DNA from: Myxococcales bacterium
GTDB lineage: Bacteria; Myxococcota_A; Polyangia; Palsa-1104
Assembly (NCBI GenBank): GCA_028287105.1
Contig: JAQBQH010000258.1
Location: forward strand, 1-64,000
DNA: 64,000 nucleotides
Direction of reading: 5' to 3'
Shown: in pieces, positions 20,930-29,709 of the stretch
Layout: the number at the start of each line of letters is the position of its first letter
Position numbering within the stretch: position 1 is the stretch's first letter
Program-made: the position numbers and the translations under genes
Notes under the pieces: model-generated
Database searches by the model: none
Told to the model about the DNA's origin: nothing
What the model saw: the letters and a program-made list of their open reading frames with translations, nothing else

Positions 20930-23179
20930 ATGCTGGGTAATCACATGCCCAGGCAGTGCGGCATCGCCACTTTTACCACCCACCTGAGCGACAGCATCGC
21001 CGCCGAGTTTCCCGGCGTCGATTGCTTCGTCCTGGCGATGAACGACGCCGGACGGCGCCACGCCTATCCGTCGCGCGTGCGCTTCGAGATTGGCGAGAGC
21101 GACCTCGACTCCTATCGCCGCGCCGCCGACTACCTCAACGTCAATCGCGTCGACGTCCTGTGCCTGCAGCACGAGTACGGCATCTTCGGCGGCAAGGCGG
21201 GCAGCCATCTCCTGGCGCTCCTGCGCGAGCTGCGCATGCCTATCGTGACCACGCTGCACACCATCCTCGCCGAGCCGAACTCGCAGCAGCGCGCGGTCAT
21301 GGACGAGCTCACGCAGCTCTCGGAGCGGCTGGTGGTGATGAGCGCCCAGGGGCGCACGCTCCTCGAGACCGTGCATGGCGTGCCGGCCAGCAAGATCGAT
21401 CTGATCCCGCACGGCATCCCCGCGGTGCCGGCCGGCGGCCGCAGCAAGCATCAGCTCGGCGTCGACGGCAAGTCGGTGCTGCTCACCTTCGGGCTGCTCT
21501 CTCCCGACAAGGGCATCGAGTACGTCATCGACGCGCTGCCCGCGATCCTCCAGCGCCATCCCGAGACCGTCTACATCGTCCTCGGCGCGACCCATCCGCA
21601 CATCAAGGAGCGCAGCGGCGAGACCTATCGCCTCATGCTGGAAGCGCGCGCGCTCAAGCTCGGCGTCGACGGCAACATGATCTTCCACAACCGCTTCGTC
21701 AGCCAGAACGAGCTGACCGAGTTCCTCTCGGCGGCGGACATCTACATCACGCCCTACCTCAAGCCCGAGCAGATCACCTCGGGCACGCTCGCCTACGCCG
21801 TCGGGTCGGGTAAGGCGGTCATCTCGACGCCCTACTGGTACGCGAGCGAGCTGCTCGCCGACGGGCGCGGCCTCCTGGTGCCGTGGCGCGATCCGCCCGC
21901 CATCGCCAGCGCCGTCGACGGCCTGCTCGCCGACGAGCCCGCGCGCCTGGCGATGTGCCAGCGCGCGGCGGCGTACGGGAGCAACATGCGCTGGCCAGCC
22001 GTGGCGCGCACCTACCTCGAGAGCTTCGAGCGCGCCCACGTCGAGCATGAGCAGCGCCGGCGCACGGTGTTCCAGGCCAAGACGCTGGCGCGGCGACCGC
22101 TCGAGCTGCCGCCCTTCACGCTCCAGCATCTGCGCATGCTCACCGACGACACCGGGGTCCTGCAGCACGCGACCTTCACGGTTCCGCGTTACGACGACGG
22201 CTACTGCCTCGACGACAACGCGCGCGCGCTGCTGTTGACGACGCTGGTCGAAGAGGCGGGCACCGAGGACGTCGAGGCCGTGCGCCTCCTGTCGGCGCGC
22301 TACCTGGCCTTCGTCAGCCACGCCTATTCCAAGAGCATCGGCCGCTTCCGCAACTTCATGACCTACGGACGGCGCTGGACCGAGGAGTGCGGCTCCGAAG
22401 ACAGCCACGGCCGCGCGCTGTGGGCGCTCGGAACCGTCGTCGGGCGCTCGGTGCATCCGGGCCGCCACAGCCTCGGCGGCAATCTGTTTCAGGCGGCGCT
22501 GCCGGCGCTGGCGGCGTTCAAGAGCCCGCGCGCCTGGGCCTTCGCGCTCCTCGGCGTCGACGAGTACCTGCGCGCCTTCCAGGGCGATCGCGCGGTTCAG
22601 TCGGTGCGCAAGACCATGGCGGAGCGGCTGCTCGATCTGCATCAGCGCTCCAGCGGCTCCGAGTGGCCGTGGTTCGAGGACTCGGTCACCTACTGCAACG
22701 CGCGGCTGTCGCAGGCGCTCCTGGTGTCGGGCTCGCGGATGGAAAACGAGACCATGACCTCCGTCGGCCTGCGCTCGCTCGACTGGCTCTTCTCGATTCA
22801 GTCGTCGCCCGAAGGAAACTTCTCGGCCATCGGATCGAACGGCTTCTACCGTCGCGGCAAGCCGCCGGCCCGTTTCGATCAGCAGCCGGTGGAGGCGTGC
22901 GCCATGGTCTCGGCGGCGCTCGAGGCGCACCGCATCACCAAGGACCGGCGCTGGCGCGACCGCGCGCGCGTCGCATTCAACTGGTTCGTCGGCGACAACG
23001 TCTTGCACCAGTCGCTCTACGATCCGGCCACCGGAGGCTGCCGCGATGGGCTTCACGTCGATCGCGTCAACGAAAACCAGGGAGCGGAATCGACGCTCTC
23101 GTTTCTCCTCGCGCTCGCCGATATGCGAGCGGCAGATCGCGCCGACGCGATCGACTTCACAGAGGCGAAACGCTCATGA
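20930..23179 (+). CDS. GT4 glycosyltransferase fused to an alpha/alpha-barrel domain
   Basis: Residues 1-370 form a GT-B glycosyltransferase (MPRQCGIATFTTHL; nucleotide-sugar region AYAVGSGKAVISTPYW). After a linker, residues 390-740 form a helical-barrel domain (DDGYCLDDNARALLLT, TEECGSEDSHGRALWALG, EWPWFEDSVTYCNARL) of the kind seen in six-hairpin glycosidases and epimerases. The start is uncertain: the first beta-strand (IRTVAMLG) begins before the ATG at 20930, and GGAGA at 20878 points to a non-standard ATC at 20888; an ATG at 20705 is a longer alternative. The stop overlaps the GH130 start (ATGA), so the two enzymes likely act on one oligosaccharide, plausibly mannosyl. Confidence 0.9.
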   Translation: MLGNHMPRQCGIATFTTHLSDSIAAEFPGVDCFVLAMNDAGRRHAYPSRVRFEIGESDLDSYRRAADYLNVNRVDVLCLQHEYGIFGGKAGSHLLALLRELRMPIVTTLHTILAEPNSQQRAVMDELTQLSERLVVMSAQGRTLLETVHGVPASKIDLIPHGIPAVPAGGRSKHQLGVDGKSVLLTFGLLSPDKGIEYVIDALPAILQRHPETVYIVLGATHPHIKERSGETYRLMLEARALKLGVDGNMIFHNRFVSQNELTEFLSAADIYITPYLKPEQITSGTLAYAVGSGKAVISTPYWYASELLADGRGLLVPWRDPPAIASAVDGLLADEPARLAMCQRAAAYGSNMRWPAVARTYLESFERAHVEHEQRRRTVFQAKTLARRPLELPPFTLQHLRMLTDDTGVLQHATFTVPRYDDGYCLDDNARALLLTTLVEEAGTEDVEAVRLLSARYLAFVSHAYSKSIGRFRNFMTYGRRWTEECGSEDSHGRALWALGTVVGRSVHPGRHSLGGNLFQAALPALAAFKSPRAWAFALLGVDEYLRAFQGDRAVQSVRKTMAERLLDLHQRSSGSEWPWFEDSVTYCNARLSQALLVSGSRMENETMTSVGLRSLDWLFSIQSSPEGNFSAIGSNGFYRRGKPPARFDQQPVEACAMVSAALEAHRITKDRRWRDRARVAFNWFVGDNVLHQSLYDPATGGCRDGLHVDRVNENQGAESTLSFLLALADMRAADRADAIDFTEAKRS

Positions 23180-24147
23180 GCCACAACGGCAAGACGCGCG
23201 GATACGAGGTCCTGTTTCACCGGCACGAAAAGAATCCGATCCTGACGGCGGAAGACTGGCCCTATCCGGCGCACAGCGTCTTCAACGCGGCGGCGACCAA
23301 GCTCGCCGACGGCACGACGCTTCTGCTCTGCCGCGTCGAGGACCGGCGCGGCCACTCGCACCTGTGCGCGGCGCGCTCGGCCAACGGCGTCGACGGCTGG
23401 ATCATCGACGAGCGGCCGACGCTGAGCCCGGACGTCGAGAATCATCCCGAAGAGCTGTGGGGCATCGAAGATCCGCGCATCACCTACGTCGACGAGCTGG
23501 GTAAATACGCGGTCGCCTATACCGCGTTCTCGCGCGGCGGCCCCGGGGTCGCGCTCGCCCTCACCACCGACTTCCGCACGTTCGAGCGCAAGGGGCTCAT
23601 CATGCAGCCCGACGACAAGGACGCGGCGCTCCTGCCGCATCGCATCGACGGCAGCTTCGCGCTCATCCATCGGCCGGTGACCGACTCGGGCGCGCACGTC
23701 TGGATCTCGTACTCGCCCGATCTGCGCAACTGGGGCAGCCACAAGCTGATGTTGCAGGCGCGCAAGGGCTCCTGGTGGGACGCCAACAAGGTCGGCCTGT
23801 CGCCGCCGCTCATCGAGACCCCGCGCGGCTGGTTGATGCTGTATCACGGCGTACGCCACACCGCCGCCGGCTGTCTCTATCGCCTCGGCGTCGCGCTCTT
23901 CGCGATCGACAAGCCCGAGGTCTGCCTCCTGCGCGGCGACTCCTGGATCTTCGGGCCCGAAGCCAGCTACGAGCGATCGGGCGACGTCGGCAACGTCGCC
24001 TTCCCCTGCGGCTACACGCTCGGGCCCGACGGCGACACCATCAACATGTATTACGGCGGCGCCGATAGCTGCATCGCGCTAGCCACCGGCAGCATCCGCG
24101 AGCTCTTGCGCTGGCTCGACGAGCACGGCAGCCCCAGCCCGTCCTAG
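23176..24147 (+). CDS. GH130-family glycosidase/phosphorylase
   Basis: Five-bladed beta-propeller enzyme of 323 aa. GH130 members phosphorolyse or hydrolyse beta-mannosides. Hallmarks are NPILTAEDWP near the N-terminus, VFNAAATKLADGTTLLLCRVED, WGIEDPRIT (containing the catalytic Asp) and GWLMLYHGVRHT. Whether it is a phosphorylase or a hydrolase depends on phosphate-binding Arg/His residues that I cannot place with certainty. Translation is coupled to the glycosyltransferase fusion upstream. Together they suggest synthesis and turnover of a manno-oligosaccharide, perhaps a storage or osmoprotective compound. Confidence 0.93.
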   Translation: MSHNGKTRGYEVLFHRHEKNPILTAEDWPYPAHSVFNAAATKLADGTTLLLCRVEDRRGHSHLCAARSANGVDGWIIDERPTLSPDVENHPEELWGIEDPRITYVDELGKYAVAYTAFSRGGPGVALALTTDFRTFERKGLIMQPDDKDAALLPHRIDGSFALIHRPVTDSGAHVWISYSPDLRNWGSHKLMLQARKGSWWDANKVGLSPPLIETPRGWLMLYHGVRHTAAGCLYRLGVALFAIDKPEVCLLRGDSWIFGPEASYERSGDVGNVAFPCGYTLGPDGDTINMYYGGADSCIALATGSIRELLRWLDEHGSPSPS

Positions 24148-24196
24148 CGCGCCACCGCGATTTTCCACCAGCTACATCCACCCAAGGAGCGTACCC

Positions 24197-24397
24197 ATGG
24201 CAAGACGGAAGACCGGACCGATGACACGACTGCGCACCGTCGTCGTGTATCAAGACGGCAAGGTCGGCTATTACTCGCGCGATCGCATCGAAGGCGGCAT
24301 CTCGCCCGTCTACTCGAGCGACGCCAACCTCGTCGCCGCGCGCATCGTGCGCGCCGGCACCGACGGCTCCAAGGGCCACTGGCCCGCGGCCTACTGA
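24197..24397 (+). CDS. small conserved-looking protein, unknown function
   Basis: A 66-aa basic soluble protein (MARRKTGPMTRLRTVVVYQD, then GKVGYYSRDRIEGGISPVYS) with no signal or TM segment. The short beta-like pattern might be a small SH3-like or ribosome-associated fold, but I recognise no family. AAGGAG precedes the ATG by 8 nt, and a hairpin follows the stop, which supports a real gene. It lies 49 bp after the GH130 gene and may be cotranscribed. Confidence 0.65.
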   Translation: MARRKTGPMTRLRTVVVYQDGKVGYYSRDRIEGGISPVYSSDANLVAARIVRAGTDGSKGHWPAAY

Positions 24398-24409
24398 CGG
24401 AAGCCTCGC

Positions 24410-24432
24410 CAGGCGCCGCTCGAGCGCGCCTG
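24410..24432 (+). terminator. hairpin after the 66-aa gene
   Basis: CAGGCGC (24410-24416) and GCGCCTG (24426-24432) form a 7-bp stem with a 9-nt loop, 12 bp after the stop at 24397. No T-run follows, so this is a moderate call. Confidence 0.4.
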
Positions 24433-24544
24433 AGATCGTACGTCTCCCGGTCGACCCTGCTACATTTCGGCTCGGGAGCGAGCGCCGATTCGGGGACGTA
24501 CGGTCAAGAGGATTCGCAAGTGGGCGCGGCGGCGGCCGGGCGCC

Positions 24545-24994
24545 GTGACGCTGCTGCTCGCCGTCGCCGTTGCGATCCTGGCGACGATGACGATCCGCGG
24601 CGCGCTCGAGCCGAGCCCGTGGCAGCGGGTGTACGCCACGCGCGAAGGCGAGGTGGGCAAGAAGACCGCCACCGGCCTGCGCATCACCTCCGACTCGCGG
24701 TTCGTCGCGCTGCCCCACCCGGCCGCGCTCGGTAAGCACGTCGAGGTGCGCTATCGGCAGCGCGCCGTCGTGGTGCCGGTGCTCGACGTCGGCCCGTGGA
24801 ACATCGACGACGCCTATTGGACGAACGACCGGCGCCCCGCCGCCGAGCGTAACCAGGGCCACTTTCGCGCGCCCTCGAACCGCGCCGGCATCGATCTCTC
24901 CGACCCCGTCTTCAGCGCGCTCGGCCTCCGGGACAACGACTGGGTCGAGTGGCGCTTCGTGCACAAGGGCTACCTCGTACTGCCCTGGCTGTAG
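24545..24994 (+). CDS. secreted double-psi-barrel-like (RlpA/expansin-type) protein
   Basis: 149 aa with an N-terminal membrane or signal segment (LLLAVAVAILATMTIRGAL) and a compact beta domain. ATREGEVGKKTATGLRITSD, VALPHPAALGKHVEVRYR, VVPVLDVGPW and GIDLSDPVFSALGL follow the order of RlpA-like double-psi beta-barrels, including the Asp in the VxDVGP motif. It may bind or cleave peptidoglycan glycan strands. The GTG at 24545 is the first standard start in frame; open frame before it (KRIRKWARRRPG) would make a good positively charged N-terminus, but no standard start codon was found there. Confidence 0.72.
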   Translation: MTLLLAVAVAILATMTIRGALEPSPWQRVYATREGEVGKKTATGLRITSDSRFVALPHPAALGKHVEVRYRQRAVVVPVLDVGPWNIDDAYWTNDRRPAAERNQGHFRAPSNRAGIDLSDPVFSALGLRDNDWVEWRFVHKGYLVLPWL

Positions 24995-25067
24995 CGACGC
25001 GCGCGCGGACCCGCGCTACCATTCGCCACGACGGCGCGCAGCCCATTCGCCCATTCGGAGAAGAGAC

Positions 25068-26465
25068 ATGTCGCTCACCAGCATCAACCCGACCACGGGC
25101 GAGACCATCGAGACGTTCGAAGAGCTCGACGACGCCGCCATCGACGCGGCGCTGGCGTCGGCCGCGCGCGCGTTTCGCGAGCGTCGCGCCGGCAGCGTCG
25201 ACGACCGCAGCCGCTGTCTGGCGGCGGCGGCGCGCCTCCTCGAGGAGGAAAAGGTGAAGCTGGCGCGCATCGCGGTCACCGAGATGGGCAAGCCCCTGCG
25301 CGCGGCCATCGCCGAAGTCGAGAAGTGCGCGCTCACCTGCCGCCACTATGCGGACCACGCCACGGTCTATCTGGCCGACGAGCCGCTCGCGTCCGAAGCG
25401 ACCGAGAGCTACGTGCGCCACCTCCCGCTCGGTCCGGTGCTGGCGATCATGCCGTGGAACTTCCCCTACTGGCAGCTGTTCCGCTTCGCCGCGCCGGCGC
25501 TCCTGGCCGGCAACGTGGCGCTGCTCAAGCACGCCTCGAACGTGTCGCGCTGTGCGCTCGCCATCGAGGACGTGATCAGGCGCGCCGGGTTCGCCGAGGG
25601 CATGTTTCGCACGCTCCTCGTCGGGTCGCGGCGCGTGGGGCGCATCATCGCCGACGAGCGCGTCGCCGCGGTGACGCTGACCGGCTCCGAAGGGGCGGGC
25701 GTGGCGGTGGCGACCGCCGCGGGGCAGGCGCTCAAGAAGACGGTGCTGGAGCTCGGCGGCTCGGATCCGTTCGTCGTCATGCCGTCGGCGGATGTCGACG
25801 CGGCGGTGCGGGTCGCGGTGACGGCGCGCACCATCAACAACGGGCAGTCGTGTATCGCCGCCAAGCGCTTCATCGTGCACCGCGACGTCTATCGCGCGTT
25901 CGAGGAGCGCTTCGTCGCCGCCATCGAGCGGCTGCGCGTCGGGGATCCGCTGCACGAGAACACCGATCTCGGCCCGCTCGCGACGGCCGACGTCCGCGAC
26001 AACCTGGAGAAGCAGGTGCAGCAGAGTGTGGCCGCCGGTGCGCGGCTACTGGCGGGCGGGCGCCGCATCGACGGGCGCGGCTTCTTCTTCCCAGCCACCG
26101 TGCTGGCCGACGTGCCGGAGGGGGCGCCGGCGGCCACCGAGGAGCTCTTCGGGCCGGTGGCGCCGCTCTTCGTGGCCGAGGATGTCGCGCACGCGATCGC
26201 GCTGGCCAACGCCACGCCCTATGGGCTCGGCTCGAGCGTGTGGACCAACGATCGCGGCGAGGAGCGTCGCTTCGTCGACGAGATCGTGGCGGGACAGACG
26301 TTCGTCAACGCCATGGTGGCGTCGGATCCGCGACTGCCGTTCGGCGGGGTCAAGCGGTCGGGCTACGGCCGCGAGCTGAGCGTCGTCGGCATGCGCGAGT
26401 TCATGAACGCCAAGACCGTCTACGTCAACCGCAGCCAGCGCCACCACGTCAGCTCGTCCGAGTAG
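25068..26465 (+). CDS. NAD(P)-dependent aldehyde dehydrogenase (succinate-semialdehyde type)
   Basis: Oxidises an aldehyde to the acid; closest in pattern to succinate-semialdehyde dehydrogenases (SINPTTGE start, LPLGPVLAIMPWNFPYWQ). Catalytic Glu is in LELGGSDPFVV and catalytic Cys in NNGQSCIAAKR; the oxyanion Asn is in PWNFP. The C-terminus PFGGVKRSGYGRELS is typical. 465 aa, normal for the family. GGAGAAGAGAC precedes the ATG. The last 17 bp overlap the end of the convergent acetyltransferase gene. Exact substrate unknown, as no GABA-pathway gene is nearby. Confidence 0.94.
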   Translation: MSLTSINPTTGETIETFEELDDAAIDAALASAARAFRERRAGSVDDRSRCLAAAARLLEEEKVKLARIAVTEMGKPLRAAIAEVEKCALTCRHYADHATVYLADEPLASEATESYVRHLPLGPVLAIMPWNFPYWQLFRFAAPALLAGNVALLKHASNVSRCALAIEDVIRRAGFAEGMFRTLLVGSRRVGRIIADERVAAVTLTGSEGAGVAVATAAGQALKKTVLELGGSDPFVVMPSADVDAAVRVAVTARTINNGQSCIAAKRFIVHRDVYRAFEERFVAAIERLRVGDPLHENTDLGPLATADVRDNLEKQVQQSVAAGARLLAGGRRIDGRGFFFPATVLADVPEGAPAATEELFGPVAPLFVAEDVAHAIALANATPYGLGSSVWTNDRGEERRFVDEIVAGQTFVNAMVASDPRLPFGGVKRSGYGRELSVVGMREFMNAKTVYVNRSQRHHVSSSE

Positions 26466-27327
26466 CGCCGTCGCGGAGCATCACCAGCTTGGGATAGGCG
26501 ACCGAGAAGCCGTGTCGCTCCATGTTGCGGCGCGACGAGGTCCCCGGAAGCGTGTTCGAGCAGGCGAGATCGCAGCCGAGCTCCCGCGCGCGATCGAGAC
26601 GCGCGCGAATGAGCGCGCCCTGGCTGCCGCGGCGACGGAACGCGGGCCGCACGCCGCTGCCGCTGATGAAGGCGACGCCGTCGGTCCAGGCCAGCGTCGC
26701 GCCGCCGATGGCTTCGTCGCCCAGCCAGGCCAGGTAGAGCTCGTGCTGCTCCGCAAACGCGACCGGCCGCATCATCGCGACCACCTCTTCGGGCACCTCC
26801 TCGGTCTCGAGGAAGCCCGACATGATGACGCGCAAGAACAGCTCCTCTTCGCCCGGTCGCACGCGCGCGATGCGCAGCTCGGGCGGCGGCGGCGCCAGCG
26901 CCGTCTCGGGCACGCGGCGGGTCCAGACCAGCTGCCACTCGTGGACCCGGTAGCCGCGACGCGCCAGCTCCGCCGGCAGGGTCGCGTCGGCGAAGGGGCA
27001 GAGCTCGAGCTGGCGCGCGCCGCTTCCGTCGGGGCAGAGCTGCGCCTCGACGAGGTCGAGGTCCGCCGCCGTGACCGGACCGCGCAGCCCCATCGCCAGC
27101 CCTTGCGTCACCGGGCTGCCGGCGCCGGCGAAGATGACGGTGCCACCGGCGGCGTCGACAGCGCTCGCGCGCGACGCCGGATCGAGCCGCGCCATCGACG
27201 CGGCGAACCGGCGGTTGCAGACTGCGAGCGCCTGCTCGAGCCGGCGTGCCTCGTCGGCGGCGGCAGTGGCGAGGATCGATTGGGCGGCGTCGACGCGGCG
27301 AGCCAGGTCGAGCTCATCGTTGCTCAT
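26449..27327 (-). CDS. GNAT-family N-acetyltransferase
   Basis: 292-aa acetyl-CoA-dependent acyltransferase. The C-terminal GNAT fold shows the acetyl-CoA pyrophosphate loop VRPAFRRRGSQGALIRARL (R/Q-x-x-G-x-G/A form RRRGSQG). The N-terminal half (about 1-140) looks like a degenerate GNAT-like or accessory domain. I used the ATG at 27327 (MSNDELDLARRVDAAQS); open sequence before it is unlikely to be coding. The acetylated substrate is unknown. Convergent 17-bp overlap with the aldehyde dehydrogenase gene. Confidence 0.88.
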   Translation of the reverse strand: MSNDELDLARRVDAAQSILATAAADEARRLEQALAVCNRRFAASMARLDPASRASAVDAAGGTVIFAGAGSPVTQGLAMGLRGPVTAADLDLVEAQLCPDGSGARQLELCPFADATLPAELARRGYRVHEWQLVWTRRVPETALAPPPPELRIARVRPGEEELFLRVIMSGFLETEEVPEEVVAMMRPVAFAEQHELYLAWLGDEAIGGATLAWTDGVAFISGSGVRPAFRRRGSQGALIRARLDRARELGCDLACSNTLPGTSSRRNMERHGFSVAYPKLVMLRDGATRTS

Positions 27328-27370
27328 GGCCGCCACTGTACCCGATGAAGCGACGACGGAATGGCTGCGA

Positions 27371-28480
27371 CTACGGAATCGGATGCGCCTGGAAGAAGGT
27401 CCACATCGCATCGGTCGCCGACAGGTTCTGCGTGGTCCCCGGCAGCGCCACCGGGCTGCCCGGCCAGGCGTGCCCGCCGCTGGTGATGGTGCACAACGTG
27501 ACCTCGGCGCCGGCCGTGCAGTGCGAATAAGTCAAGCAGGTCGAATCGCCCTTCTGATAGGTCTGCGCCGGCATCGCGTCCTTGCAGCCGTTGCGCGTCG
27601 CCCAGCCGGTGAAGGTGTCCTGCACCGACGGCCAGCCGTTCGTCGCATCGCCCGCGTAGGGGACGGTCATGTCGGACGTGCCGTGAAAGTCGATGACCGA
27701 GATGGCGCGCGCCGGCTTGCAGCTCGCGGGGGCGATCCCGAGGATGCCCGAGACCGGCGCGATGGCGGCGACCAGGTCGCTCATCTCGCAGGCGATGAGA
27801 TGCGACATGAAGCCGCCGTTGGAGAAGCCGGTCACGTAGACCCGCTTGCCGTCGAGGCAGAGGCGGCTGCCGGCCTCGGTGATGATGGCGCGGGTCAGCC
27901 CGATGTCGTCGACCATGTTCTGCGCCGCCGGTCCGCAGCAGCCGCCGGCGTTGAATCCCGTCGGCGAGCCGGTGCCCTCGGGATAGACGACGACGAAGTT
28001 GGCGGCATCAGCCTTGGCCGACATGTTGGAGACCGCTGCCTGCTGCATGCCGTTCGAGGTGTAGCCGTGAAAGTTGATGACGAAGGGCGTCGGCTTGGTG
28101 GGGTCGTAGGACTTCGGCACGTGCACCTCGACGGTGCGATCGAGGGTGCCGACGTGCAGGGTCCAGGAGCCGTTGAGCGGCTGAGCCATCTTGCCGCTGC
28201 ACGCGGCCGGCGTGATCGGGCCACCGTCGCCGCCACCGCCACCGCCGCTGCCGCCGCCACCGCTACCACCACTGCCGCCGCCGCCGCTTCCGCCCGTGCC
28301 GCCGCCGCCGGTTCCACCGCCGCCACCCGCGCCGTTGCCGCCGGTGCCGGTGCCGTCGCCGCCACCGCTGCCACCCGGACCGCCGGTGCCGTCATTGGGC
28401 GAGCCGTTCGAGCGCGTGCATCCGGTCACACCGACCGCGACAGCGATACCGAGGCAGAGGGCAGTGCGTGCGAAAGTCAT
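27371..28480 (-). CDS. lipoprotein PHB-depolymerase/feruloyl-esterase-like hydrolase
   Basis: Extracellular alpha/beta hydrolase of the LpqC/PHB-depolymerase group. The lipoprotein signal ends in VGVTGC. A glycine/serine linker of about 60 residues tethers the enzyme. The catalytic domain shows VINFHGYTSNG (oxyanion region), the nucleophile elbow GFSNGGF, a likely catalytic Asp in FHGTSDMTVPY and the final His in GGHAWPG. Relatives cleave polyhydroxybutyrate or ferulate/acetyl esters of xylan; this one cannot be placed more finely. The ATG at 28480 follows GGTGG. Six or more Cys suggest disulfides outside the cell. Confidence 0.92.
   Translation of the reverse strand: MTFARTALCLGIAVAVGVTGCTRSNGSPNDGTGGPGGSGGGDGTGTGGNGAGGGGGTGGGGTGGSGGGGSGGSGGGGSGGGGGGDGGPITPAACSGKMAQPLNGSWTLHVGTLDRTVEVHVPKSYDPTKPTPFVINFHGYTSNGMQQAAVSNMSAKADAANFVVVYPEGTGSPTGFNAGGCCGPAAQNMVDDIGLTRAIITEAGSRLCLDGKRVYVTGFSNGGFMSHLIACEMSDLVAAIAPVSGILGIAPASCKPARAISVIDFHGTSDMTVPYAGDATNGWPSVQDTFTGWATRNGCKDAMPAQTYQKGDSTCLTYSHCTAGAEVTLCTITSGGHAWPGSPVALPGTTQNLSATDAMWTFFQAHPIP
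28230..28400 (-). repeat. low-complexity Gly-codon tract
   Basis: Degenerate GGC/GGT/GGN triplet repeats encode the Gly/Ser/Thr linker of the esterase (about residues 28-85). It is a slippage-prone coding tract, comparable to linkers in other lipoproteins of the window. Confidence 0.8.
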
Positions 28481-28786
28481 CGCCACCGCGGGTGCAACGA
28501 GCGCGCCGACCACGCGCGCGTCATGATCCGCGCTGGAACGAGGCGCGATTCCTCGCTCCCACGCCGACTGCGACTCGCAGTTTGCGCGCAACGGGGCGCC
28601 AGTCTCCAGGGCGTTTCGCCGCTCGGGCGAGGCGGCTCGCCTCGATAGAATCAAACTTCTTTGAGACGACGCGCGAGCGTCCTGGCTCAGCGGGCGTGGC
28701 ACGATTTTGCGCAGCGCCTTGAACATGGAGCCGGGACCGCATACAACGAGGACCGCCCGACGCAAAAGGGACAGAGGCTCACATCC
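28481..28786. other. gene-free divergent region with hairpin
   Basis: These 306 bp separate the esterase and the glutaredoxin fusion. The one strong structure is CGAGGCG-GCT-CGCCTCG (28628-28644), followed by an A/T-rich patch (about 28645-28664) that could hold a promoter for the plus-strand gene. I see no gene, tRNA or repeat here. Confidence 0.4.
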
Positions 28787-29707
28787 ATGAACGACCAGAC
28801 GCGCACGCAGATCGAGACCACCGTGAAGAACAACAAAGTCGTGTTGTTCATGAAGGGGAATCGCAGCTTTCCCCAGTGCGGCTTTTCCGCGACGGTGATC
28901 TCGATTTTGAATCAGCTCGGCCCCAAGTACGAAACCGTCAATGTGCTCGCCGAGCCCGCCATCCGCGAAGGCATCAAAGAGTTTTCGCAGTGGCCGACCA
29001 TTCCGCAGCTCTACGTCGACGGCGAGTTCGTCGGCGGCTGCGACATCATCAAGACGCTGCACGCCAGCGGCGAGCTGGCCAAGCTGCTCGGCGCCGAGGC
29101 GCAAAAGGTGGAGCCGCCGAAGCTGACGCTCACGCCGTCGGCCGCCCGCGCCTTCGAAGCCGCCGCCGCCGACGCCGGCAGCCACGTCCTGCGCATCGAG
29201 GCCAACGCGCAGTTCCAGTACGATCTCCTCTTCGCCGACAAGCTGCCCGGCGATCTGATCGTCACCTCGCAGGGACGCGCCATTCATGTCGCGCCCGAGA
29301 GCGCCCGCCGCCTCGACGGCACGGTCATCGATTTCATCGAGGGCCCCGACGGCTCGGGGTTCAAGATCACCAACCCGAACGAGCCGGTGAAGGTCAAGCC
29401 GCTGACGCCGAAGGCGCTCAAGGCGATGCTCGACGCGGGCGACAAGGTCGAGCTCTTCGACGTGCGCACGCCGGAGGAGCACGCCATCGCGTCCCTGGCG
29501 GGGGCGCGGCTGCTCGATCAGCCCGCGCAGACCTACCTGCTCGGTCTCGATCGCTCGACGCCGATCGTCTTCCATTGCCACCACGGCGGGCGCAGCCAGG
29601 CGGCGGCGGAGCACTTCTTGAAGCAGGGCTTCAAGACCGTCTACAACCTCGAAGGCGGCCTCGACGCCTGGTCGCAGACCGTCGACCCGTCGGTCCCCCG
29701 CTACTAG
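28787..29707 (+). CDS. Grx4-type monothiol glutaredoxin fused to degenerate A-type domain and rhodanese
   Basis: 306-aa three-domain protein. Residues 1-105 are a monothiol glutaredoxin with the active site CGFS (31-34) and the glutathione/FeS-binding WPTIPQLYVDGEFVGGCDI. Residues 111-190 follow the HesB/IscA/ErpA fold (LTLTPSAARAFEAAAADAG, DLIVTSQGRAIHVAPESARR) but lack all the Cys that bind FeS in true A-type carriers. Residues 200-300 are a rhodanese domain with active Cys264 in FHCHHGGRSQ and Asp in LFDVRTPEEH. It likely handles Fe-S clusters and sulfane sulfur. It lies 2 bp from a BolA gene, the classic Grx partner. The ATG at 28787 gives the expected Grx N-terminus. Confidence 0.93.
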   Translation: MNDQTRTQIETTVKNNKVVLFMKGNRSFPQCGFSATVISILNQLGPKYETVNVLAEPAIREGIKEFSQWPTIPQLYVDGEFVGGCDIIKTLHASGELAKLLGAEAQKVEPPKLTLTPSAARAFEAAAADAGSHVLRIEANAQFQYDLLFADKLPGDLIVTSQGRAIHVAPESARRLDGTVIDFIEGPDGSGFKITNPNEPVKVKPLTPKALKAMLDAGDKVELFDVRTPEEHAIASLAGARLLDQPAQTYLLGLDRSTPIVFHCHHGGRSQAAAEHFLKQGFKTVYNLEGGLDAWSQTVDPSVPRY

Positions 29708-29709
29708 CC

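Noticed and set aside
20825-23056. A 743-codon minus-strand open frame
   Set aside because: Antisense to the GT4/barrel fusion; composition is Arg/Ala/Val-rich and lacks domains.
28697-28710. Sigma54 promoter-like TGGCACGATTTTGC upstream of the glutaredoxin fusion
   Set aside because: The GG and GC elements are separated by nine bases instead of the required ten, which normally abolishes sigma54 recognition.
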